In this document: positions 8,183 to 12,975 of the stretch, piece by piece | Numbering within the stretch: the stretch's first letter is position 1 | Layout of the letters: each line of letters opens with the position of its first letter | Assembly: GCA_036395835.1 (NCBI GenBank) | Contig: DASWCW010000084.1 | Coordinates: 1-12,975 of the forward strand | Origin: AP-16 sp036395835 | GTDB lineage: Bacteria > Pseudomonadota > Alphaproteobacteria > Rhizobiales > Xanthobacteraceae | Length of the DNA stretch: 12,975 nt | Direction: 5' to 3' | The notes under the pieces: generated by a model | Seen by the model: the letters and a program-made list of their open reading frames with translations, nothing else | The model's database searches: none | What the model was told of the DNA's origin: nothing | Position numbers and translations under genes: made by a program

Positions 8183-8189
8183 CCTCCTC
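8183..8189 (-). promoter_or_regulatory. Ribosome binding site of the DUF1326 gene (decides start)
   Basis: GAGGAGG on the minus strand, six bases before the ATG at 8176. It rules out the upstream in-frame ATG at 8221 as the likely start. Confidence 0.7.
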
Positions 8190-8236
8190 GCTTGGACGTT
8201 GGATTTACTACAGCATTCCAATGAGGTTGAGATCCC

Positions 8237-9115
8237 TCAGTTCGGCGCCAGCGTCAGCACCGCCTGCTCGTAGCGCGCCGACGGCATCTCGCGATCGCCG
8301 AAGATCTGGTGCCTGGCGATCCAGTCGAACGATTGCTCGAACGCCTCCTTGGTATAGGGCTCGAACACGATGCGCTCGCCCGGTCCCCAGCGTCGGGTGT
8401 CCATCATGGCGTGGAAATGCTCGGGAAACTCCTTGACGTAATAGTGCGTGTAGAGTTCGGGCCGCAAGTCGATGTCGCGCTGAGCTCGCTTCAGGGCCCG
8501 GAAATATTTCCGCAGGTCTTCCGGGTCCGGATTGCCGTTGATCATCGCCGCGATCATGAACGTGTTGTCGATGATCTTCCGGAAGCCGAGCTGCTCGGCG
8601 AAATAATAGGGTCCGCTGAACAGCGCCACCGCAGGTGCCTGGCCGTCGATCAAGAGCTCCATCCGCCGGAACAGCATGCCCTCCTTGAACGATAGATTGA
8701 TCTTGTCGGGCGTCAGGTACTGCTCGAGCGCCTGAATGGTCGAATAATGGCTCCCGGACTGGAACCCGACCGAGATCGGCACGCCGGCGAGATCGGCGGG
8801 AGTCGAGATCCCGGAATCGCCGGGCACGAAAATGCCGGAGGGCGCCACCGAATAGGCGTCGGCATAGAGCTTGGCATGGCCGGACGCGGCGGCGACATTC
8901 ACCGTCCAATGACAGGCGCAGCTCACATCGGCGGCGCGGCCCTTCTCGATGCTCTGGTAGGCGCCGTATTTGTCGCCCCGGTCGTGATGCTTGCCCGCGG
9001 TCGAGCGAATGAGCTCCTGGAATTCGTATTCCAGCCCTTCCGCGCGGAAATAATCCTTCTCCTCGGCGACCCATTCTTGCAGCCGAAAATGCGGCTCGAT
9101 GAGGAATTTGGCCAT
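8237..9115 (-). CDS. NitT/TauT (NMT1/THI5-like) solute-binding-fold protein without a leader
   Basis: Protein of 292 aa with the look of a type II periplasmic binding fold of the ABC-transporter NitT/TauT or NMT1 group. The first strand and helix are MAKFLIEPHFRLQEWVAEEKDYFRAEG. Later come SIEKGRAADVSCACHWTVN, a TPADLAGVPISVGFQSGSHYSTIQ segment typical of the domain-crossing region, and GQAPAVALFSGPYYFAEQLG. The mature fold begins directly at the start codon, with no signal peptide or lipobox. The ATG at 9115 has a good Shine-Dalgarno (AGGAGAGG, 9121-9128 minus strand), and I found no in-frame ATG just upstream. It is therefore either a cytosolic ligand-binding protein or enzyme, or depends on an unseen leader. 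No permease or ATPase gene is adjacent. The ligand is unknown. Confidence 0.7.
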   Translation of the reverse strand: MAKFLIEPHFRLQEWVAEEKDYFRAEGLEYEFQELIRSTAGKHHDRGDKYGAYQSIEKGRAADVSCACHWTVNVAAASGHAKLYADAYSVAPSGIFVPGDSGISTPADLAGVPISVGFQSGSHYSTIQALEQYLTPDKINLSFKEGMLFRRMELLIDGQAPAVALFSGPYYFAEQLGFRKIIDNTFMIAAMINGNPDPEDLRKYFRALKRAQRDIDLRPELYTHYYVKEFPEHFHAMMDTRRWGPGERIVFEPYTKEAFEQSFDWIARHQIFGDREMPSARYEQAVLTLAPN

Positions 9116-9172
9116 GATTTCCTCTCCTGTGCGGCCCTGTGAGGCGCGGCCGGATTCTAAGGAAGCCTGGCC

Positions 9173-9202
9173 GCCGATCCTACATTGGCTCGCAGGATCG
9201 GC
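9173..9202. repeat. 9-bp perfect inverted repeat upstream of the binding-protein-like gene
   Basis: GCCGATCCT (9173-9181) and AGGATCGGC (9194-9202) are exact reverse complements separated by 12 bases. The centre is about 72 bases upstream of the ATG at 9115. On the minus strand a weak promoter-like pair, TTGCCG then TAGGAT with 16 bases between, overlaps the arms, so this could be an operator; a hairpin terminator without a T-run is the alternative. Confidence 0.45.
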
Positions 9203-9285
9203 AAACCGGACAGGGCGCGACCGATGTGCCCGGCCGGTGCTCGGCCGATGAAGTCCGCGTACGATACCGCCGTCGTTGCGAAGCC

Positions 9286-9483
9286 ATGAAAAGGCGCGCG
9301 CCCGAGGAATTCATCGAGCGCGCATTCCACGCCGCGGGCCTCAAGCTGATCGGGCCGAGGCAATCGACCGACGCCGAGGCGCTGCTCGGCGCGATGAAAG
9401 GCTTCAGCTGGGAAAGTCCACGCGGTCCGATCTCGATCGATCCCGAGACCCAAGGACCGCGGGGCGAAACCGCGAAACCGTAA
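9286..9483 (+). pseudogene. Remnant of a branched-chain amino acid (LivK-type) binding protein C-terminus
   Basis: A short open stretch of 65 codons. Residues 28-55, TDAEALLGAMKGFSW then ESPRGPISIDPET (about 9367-9450), match the conserved segment near the C-terminus of Leu/Ile/Val-type periplasmic binding proteins, which usually read ...DALLAAMKG-x-x-WESPRGPISIDPETRD. After DPET the similarity stops abruptly (QGPRGETAKP, then TAA), where a full protein would have another 30 or so residues. Upstream of residue 13 I see no binding-protein sequence, and nothing resembling the 300-plus residue body lies in the window. I read it as a decayed fragment from an old insertion or deletion. A short expressed protein is possible but lacks a clear Shine-Dalgarno. 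It ends 11 bases from the helicase stop, in convergent orientation. Confidence 0.55.
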
Positions 9484-9494
9484 GCGCGACGGGC

Positions 9495-10847
9495 TTAGGC
9501 CTTGGCCCGGATCGGGCGCAGCAGGAAGGCGGGGAGGTGGTGGGCGCTGCCCTCGGGCTCGGCCCGATGCTGCGGACGTGCCGGCCTTGCCTCGTCGAGA
9601 CGCGTGACTTTGGCGGGCGCGTGCCGGCGCCGGTGCTGTGGCGCGGAGGCCGCGCGCGGCTCGACCTGGGATTTTTCGAATGCGCGCACCGGCTCGGCGC
9701 GGCGCTGTTGCCTCTCGGCGCCGCCGACCGGCGCGGCCATCGCGGCGATCTTCTGGCCGATCAGCTTCTCGATCGCGGCGACCGCGTTGTGATCGCTCGG
9801 CGCCACAATCGTGATCGCGGTGCCGGATTTTCCGGCGCGGCCGGTGCGGCCGATACGGTGCACGTAATCGTCGGGATGATGCGGCACGTCGAAATTGAAC
9901 ACGTGGCTCACGTCGGGGATGTCGAGCCCGCGGGCGGCGACATCGGAAGCGATCAGCAGCGGGGTCTCGCCGCGGCGGAACTGGTCGAGCGCCGCCATGC
10001 GGGCGGGCTGGTCGAGATCGCCATGCAGCGCGACCGCGGAGAAGCCGTGGCGCAGCAGCGAGCGGTGCAGCACCGCGACCTCGCGCTTGCGGTTGCAGAA
10101 CACGATGGCGTTCTTGAAGCCTTCGGCGCGGATCAGCCGGCGTAGCGTTTCGCGCTTGTCCGCGGCGTCCCGCCCGCTCGGCGCCAGCCATTGCGCGGTG
10201 GTCGCGACCGTGGTGGCGGGCCGCGTCACTTCCACCTTGACCGGATTGTGCAGGAAGGTGTCGACGATGCGCCGGATCTCCGGCGGCATGGTCGCGGTGA
10301 AGAACAAGGTCTGGCGCGTGAACGGCACCAGCTTGCAGATGCGCTCGATGTCGGGGATGAAGCCCATGTCGAGCATGCGGTCGGCTTCGTCGATGACCAG
10401 GAGCTCGACCCCGGAGAGCAGCAGCCGGCCGCGCTCGAAATGATCGAGCAGGCGTCCCGGCGTGGCGATCAGCACGTCGACGCCGCGGCTCAGCTTGGTG
10501 TCCTGGTTGTCGAACGACATGCCGCCGATCAGCAGCGCGACGTTGAGCTTGTGATTGACCCCGTATTTGGCAAAGTGATCCTCGACCTGCGCGGCGAGCT
10601 CGCGCGTCGGCTCGAGGATCAGCGTGCGCGGCATGCGCGCCCGCCCGCGCCCGTGCTCGAGCGCGGTGAGCATCGGCAGCACGAAGGCGGCGGTCTTTCC
10701 GGTGCCGGTCTGGGCGATGCCGAGCACGTCGCGGCGCGCCAGCACGTGCGGGATCGCCTGTTCCTGGATGGGGGTGGGGGTGGTGTATCCGGCGGCGGCA
10801 ACCGCCGAGAGAACCTTGTCGGACAAGCCGAGATGGGAAAAGGGCAT
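9495..10847 (-). CDS. DEAD-box ATP-dependent RNA helicase, RhlE-like
   Basis: ATP-dependent RNA unwinding enzyme, cytosolic, of the type involved in ribosome assembly, mRNA turnover and cold adaptation. The product is 450 aa. All core motifs are visible: F3 and the Q motif TPTPIQEQAI (23-32), motif I AQTGTGKT (45-52), Ia PTRELA (80-85), Ib TPGR (129-132), II DEAD (153-156), III TAT (184-186, where most family members have SAT), V SDVAARGLDIP (301-311) and VI HRIGRTGR (330-337). Residues after about 375 form a tail rich in Arg, Pro, Ala and Gln, probably an RNA-binding or disordered extension. The start ATG has GAGG five bases upstream. The N-terminus and core are most like RhlE; SrmB or DbpA are less likely. 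A candidate promoter and structured leader lie upstream. Confidence 0.95.
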   Translation of the reverse strand: MPFSHLGLSDKVLSAVAAAGYTTPTPIQEQAIPHVLARRDVLGIAQTGTGKTAAFVLPMLTALEHGRGRARMPRTLILEPTRELAAQVEDHFAKYGVNHKLNVALLIGGMSFDNQDTKLSRGVDVLIATPGRLLDHFERGRLLLSGVELLVIDEADRMLDMGFIPDIERICKLVPFTRQTLFFTATMPPEIRRIVDTFLHNPVKVEVTRPATTVATTAQWLAPSGRDAADKRETLRRLIRAEGFKNAIVFCNRKREVAVLHRSLLRHGFSAVALHGDLDQPARMAALDQFRRGETPLLIASDVAARGLDIPDVSHVFNFDVPHHPDDYVHRIGRTGRAGKSGTAITIVAPSDHNAVAAIEKLIGQKIAAMAAPVGGAERQQRRAEPVRAFEKSQVEPRAASAPQHRRRHAPAKVTRLDEARPARPQHRAEPEGSAHHLPAFLLRPIRAKA

Positions 10848-10915
10848 GCAACCTCAAAAGTCGTTGTCGTCCCGGCTCGAAGTCTCGCCGGAAAGTCGAA
10901 CGACGGACATGCACG

Positions 10916-10944
10916 GAAACCGATCGAATCTGACGGTTTCGATC
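10916..10944 (-). promoter_or_regulatory. Mutually exclusive hairpins in the helicase leader
   Basis: On the minus strand the leader can pair GATCGAA (10944-10938) with TTCGATC (10928-10922), with a 9-base loop, or GAAACCG (10940-10934) with CGGTTTC (10922-10916), with an 11-base loop. Both are perfect 7-bp stems and they share bases, so only one can form at a time. This lies about 70-97 bases upstream of the helicase ATG, at the predicted 5' end of its transcript. The regulatory role is inference. Confidence 0.4.
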
Positions 10945-10951
10945 TGCGCGG

Positions 10952-10979
10952 AACATAGGGAGAAGCGGCCGAAAGTCAA
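10952..10979 (-). promoter_or_regulatory. Candidate sigma70-type promoter for the DEAD-box helicase
   Basis: On the minus strand, TTGACT (-35, 10979-10974) is followed after 16 bases by TATGTT (-10, 10957-10952). The start of transcription would be near 10945, giving a leader of about 98 bases. The -35 matches consensus at five of six positions and the -10 at four of six. Confidence 0.45.
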
Positions 10980-10991
10980 CCCTCTCGGCCG
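10966..10991. promoter_or_regulatory. Inverted repeat around the helicase -35 box, possible operator
   Basis: CGGCCGA (10966-10972) and TCGGCCG (10985-10991) are perfect inverted copies 12 bases apart, and the predicted -35 hexamer sits inside the spacer. This geometry would suit a dimeric regulator, but the arms are GC-rich and could arise by chance in this genome. Confidence 0.3.
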
Positions 10992-11055
10992 CCGCGGCCG
11001 GCCGTAAACCGAAAGAACTATTAATCTTTTTTGTGATCGATCCTGATCTGGCGGT

Positions 11056-11077
11056 CGTTCCGGGCCGGCCCGGAGCG
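11056..11077. repeat. Near-perfect 22-base GC palindrome
   Basis: CGTTCCGGGCC (11056-11066) is followed directly by GGCCCGGAGCG (11067-11077), an 11-bp inverted pair with one mismatch. It resembles the arms of the CGTC-ended repeat at 6627-6728 (GTCATTCCGG versus GTCGTTCCGG), so it may be a diverged copy of the same dispersed family. Confidence 0.45.
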
Positions 11078-11194
11078 TGGGGCGGGGTGCGTGAAGCAAG
11101 GCGGAGCGGAACCCTTCGGGCAGGGCCCAGCGCTCATGCATTCAGCCCCCTATGGCCGGCTCGCCTGTCATTCTCTGCTTCAAAAGCCCACGGA

Positions 11195-12352
11195 CTAGGG
11201 AATCGCGTTTGCCTGCTTCGGAAACGCGGCGAACACCGCTTCCGGCACGCGGAAATTGGTCGCCAGCAATTCCGGCGGATTGCCTGCCATCCACGCGGTA
11301 AGCGAAATCGATTCGTAGGTTCCATTGTTGAGCGCGAGCAGCACCTCGAGATCATCGGAGCCGATCGATTCGATGTAATGGCCGTAGCCCTGGGGCACGT
11401 ATCCCACGTCGCCCGGGTCGAACTCATCGGTGCGCGCGCGACCATGCGACCCGAACACGGTCATGCGGGCGCGGCCCTTGATGTAGTACTGCCACTCGTC
11501 CGCGTTCGGATGCCAATGCAGCTCGCGCAGGCTGCCCGGCTTGATCCGCATGAGAGCACCCGTCATGGTCGACGAAATAGGAAATTCGCGTTCGGATACG
11601 AGGCGCAAGGTGCCGCCGGTGAAAGCAACGGGCTTTCCCGCCAGCAGCCGATACCGATGCGTGAGCGCGCCCGAATTCAGCGACCCTGCGGCCGGATCGG
11701 TCGGCAGCGGCGGCGGCACGGGACCCTTGGCGATGTAAACCTCGCGCTGGGGGAAATTCGCGAAGGTCTGCGCCGGCACTCCGAAATTTTTCTGTAGCAC
11801 GTCGCGCGGCGTGCGGCTGACCCAATCGGTGATGCTGAACGTGCCGAACTCGGAGAAATACCCGTTGTCGAACACGAGGACGAACAAGCAGTTTTCCGGG
11901 CCGAGTCCCTGGATCGAGTGCCCGTGGCCGCGTGGAAAATACCAGACGTCGCCGGGGTTGAAGTCGGCGATTTCGGAATGCCCCTGCGGATCGATCGTAG
12001 TGACCCTGCAGCGCCCGTTGAGCACATAGGCCCACTCGGCGGCATTGGCGTGCCAATGGAGCTCGCGCAATCCGCCGGGCGCGAGCTGCATCAGGACACC
12101 CGCGAGCTTTTGCGACACCGGAAATTCCGCGACGGTCGCCTCCTTGGCCGAGCCGCCGTCGAACGTTTTCGACGCTTGCGCGCCGAGCGCGAAACGAAAC
12201 GACGGCAGCTCAGCGCCCGCGAGCGGCGCCGCCGTGGGGCCGAATGGCGGCTGCTGCGTTTCGCCAAGTGCGCTGGCCGACTCCGCTGCCGCAACGAAGC
12301 CGCCCACGGCTGCCGCCGAGCCGATCAGGTCGCGCCGAGAAATTTGCGTCAT
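11195..12352 (-). CDS. oxdC: Bicupin, oxalate decarboxylase family, Tat-exported
   Basis: Predicted Mn-dependent oxalate decarboxylase (oxalate to formate plus CO2), 385 aa, probably periplasmic. The N-terminus MTQISRRDLIGSAAA has a twin-arginine motif followed by an Ala/Gly-rich segment, with likely cleavage near residue 28 (ASA). The first cupin has ELHWHANAAEW (His99, His101, Glu106) and GDVWYFPRGHGHS (His145). The second has ELHWHPNADEWQYY (His279, His281, Glu286) and GDVGYVPQGYGHY (His325). Both metal sites are therefore intact, and the second domain closely follows Bacillus subtilis OxdC. The active-site lid reads SEFGT (167-171) where B. subtilis has SENST: the catalytic Glu is kept and the next two residues differ. 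The ATG at 12352 was chosen from GGGAGGA at 12357-12363, minus strand; the frame extends seven codons upstream. The cyclase gene upstream ends 134 bases away. Other bicupin activities remain possible. Confidence 0.88.
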   Translation of the reverse strand: MTQISRRDLIGSAAAVGGFVAAAESASALGETQQPPFGPTAAPLAGAELPSFRFALGAQASKTFDGGSAKEATVAEFPVSQKLAGVLMQLAPGGLRELHWHANAAEWAYVLNGRCRVTTIDPQGHSEIADFNPGDVWYFPRGHGHSIQGLGPENCLFVLVFDNGYFSEFGTFSITDWVSRTPRDVLQKNFGVPAQTFANFPQREVYIAKGPVPPPLPTDPAAGSLNSGALTHRYRLLAGKPVAFTGGTLRLVSEREFPISSTMTGALMRIKPGSLRELHWHPNADEWQYYIKGRARMTVFGSHGRARTDEFDPGDVGYVPQGYGHYIESIGSDDLEVLLALNNGTYESISLTAWMAGNPPELLATNFRVPEAVFAAFPKQANAIP

Positions 12353-12356
12353 TGGT

Positions 12357-12363
12357 TCCTCCC
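12357..12363 (-). promoter_or_regulatory. Ribosome binding site of the bicupin gene (decides start)
   Basis: GGGAGGA on the minus strand, four bases before the ATG at 12352. It overlaps the first codons of the longer alternative start at 12373, which is therefore unlikely. Confidence 0.65.
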
Positions 12364-12486
12364 TTCGGGACATCAGTTGCGGTTGCCGCGATTTTCGCGG
12401 TCAGGTCGCCCAGTGTCCACTTTTGGCCGCAAGAAACCTGGCTTCCGCCCATGTCGCGGAGCCCGGCGACTGCTCGAAGGGTATTT

Positions 12487-12975
12487 TTACGGGATCTCGT
12501 AGACCATGAACTCGTCGGCGATGCCGCGCAGCGAGGCGCGCTGCGGCAGCGGCGTGAGCCCGGAAGTCTGAAGGATCGACGAGGATTGCGGGTGCCCGAC
12601 CACCGTCTCGGTCGCGAAGATCGAGCGCGACGCGGCGAGCCCCTGCACGCGCGCGGCGATGTTCACGGTCTGCCCGAAATAATCCTGGCGGTCGTTGAGC
12701 GTGACGGCGAGGCAGGGTCCCTCGTGAATGCCGATCTTCAGCAGCAGGTCGCGGTCGCCCTGCTTGATGCCGAGCATCGCCTCGCGCATGCGCAGCGCCG
12801 CCGCGACCGCCCGGTCCGGCGTCGGGAACGTCGCCATCACCGCGTCGCCGATGGTCTTGACCACCGCGCCGGCCTCCGCGGCGATGATCTCGTTGAGCAC
12901 GCGGAAATGCGCGCGCACCAGGTCGTAGGCGACGAGATCGCCGACGCGCTCGTAGAGCTCGGTCGAGCCTTTGAG
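12487..12975 (-). CDS. Class III adenylate/guanylate cyclase catalytic domain, 5' end beyond the window
   Basis: C-terminal 163 residues of a class III nucleotide cyclase; the gene enters from beyond the right edge. The visible frame opens with LKGSTELYERVGD, which follows the metal-binding Asp of the usual FTDxxGST motif, so that first Asp is just outside the window. VVKTIGDAVMATF holds the substrate-specifying Lys40 and second metal Asp44 (numbered within the fragment). RQDYFGQTVNIAARVQ holds Asp98, which specifies adenine in adenylate cyclases, and the transition-state pair Asn105 and Arg109. The Lys/Asp pair points to cAMP rather than cGMP. The C-terminus follows soon after the catalytic domain (FMVYEIP), so any sensor domain must be N-terminal. 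The apparent ATG at 12918 is internal. No obvious terminator follows the stop. Confidence 0.88.
   Translation of the reverse strand, partial: LKGSTELYERVGDLVAYDLVRAHFRVLNEIIAAEAGAVVKTIGDAVMATFPTPDRAVAAALRMREAMLGIKQGDRDLLLKIGIHEGPCLAVTLNDRQDYFGQTVNIAARVQGLAASRSIFATETVVGHPQSSSILQTSGLTPLPQRASLRGIADEFMVYEIP

Larger units (their letters stand above)
10848..11194. other. 347-base intergenic region upstream of the helicase: promoter, hairpins, palindromes
   Basis: Contains, from the helicase outward: a leader with two overlapping hairpins (10916-10944), a candidate minus-strand promoter (10952-10979) inside an inverted repeat (10966-10991), an AT-rich patch (11012-11034), and a GC-rich palindrome (11056-11077). 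The part from 11078 to the cupin stop holds no convincing gene. An open frame at 10854-11141 on the minus strand crosses all these elements and looks accidental. I see no T-run terminator for the cupin gene. Confidence 0.6.

Noticed and set aside
9139..9285. Longer start for the LivK-like fragment, giving a 114-aa protein
   Set aside because: The added residues show no binding-protein similarity, cross the inverted repeat at 9173-9202, and have no convincing ribosome site.
10854..11141. 95-codon minus-strand open frame upstream of the helicase
   Set aside because: It spans the promoter, hairpins and GC palindrome and has no family resemblance; it is probably produced by repeat sequence.
12210..12452. 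80-codon minus-strand open frame overlapping the bicupin start
   Set aside because: It runs out of frame through the Tat signal region of the bicupin and shows no domain.

Overview
This GC-rich window, with runs of genes on both strands, looks like the chromosome of an alphaproteobacterium of the Hyphomicrobiales (Rhizobiales), perhaps near Bradyrhizobium or Xanthobacteraceae. That placement is inferred from three things: the suf operon order (class I cysteine desulfurase, sufB, sufC, sufD, sufS, sufT, sufA), the CGTC-ended palindromic repeats between genes, and the neighbouring DUF1428, DUF1326 and TfoX-like genes. I could not search a database to confirm it.

Positions 1-6616 (+) hold a nearly complete iron-sulfur cluster assembly operon. 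A 5'-truncated IscS/NifS-type desulfurase is followed by the SufBCD scaffold/ATPase, a SufS desulfurase, a SufT (DUF59/MIP18) maturation factor and a SufA A-type carrier. Key residues are present throughout: the PLP lysines and catalytic cysteines of both desulfurases, the ABC motifs of SufC, the SufB and SufD cluster-site residues, and the three SufA cysteines. sufD/sufS overlap by 1 base and sufS/sufT by 4, so translation is probably coupled. No sufE or sufU is present, so sulfur delivery in this locus presumably relies on the two desulfurases or on an accessory encoded elsewhere. A palindromic repeat lies between sufB and sufC, and a stronger one follows sufA and probably marks the operon end.

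Positions 6758-7512 (+) carry two small genes, a TfoX N-terminal-domain protein and a DUF1428 (YbaA-like) protein. The minus strand from 9115 to 7547 carries a NitT/TauT-type solute-binding-fold protein with no visible leader, followed by a DUF1326 protein with a CxC-x3-CxC motif. Upstream of these is a fragment that resembles the C-terminus of a branched-chain amino acid (LivK-type) binding protein, which I read as a gene remnant.

Positions 9495-12975 are all minus-strand genes: an RhlE-like DEAD-box RNA helicase with a basic tail, a Tat-exported bicupin of the oxalate decarboxylase family, and the C-terminal part of a class III nucleotide cyclase that runs off the window. The 347-base gap upstream of the helicase holds a plausible sigma70-type promoter, an inverted repeat around its -35 box, and a leader able to form two mutually exclusive hairpins.

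I see no phage, transposase, CRISPR array, tRNA or rRNA, and no clear evidence of an undescribed multi-gene system. The best leads are the leaderless binding protein beside DUF1326, the altered lid of the bicupin, and the helicase leader.
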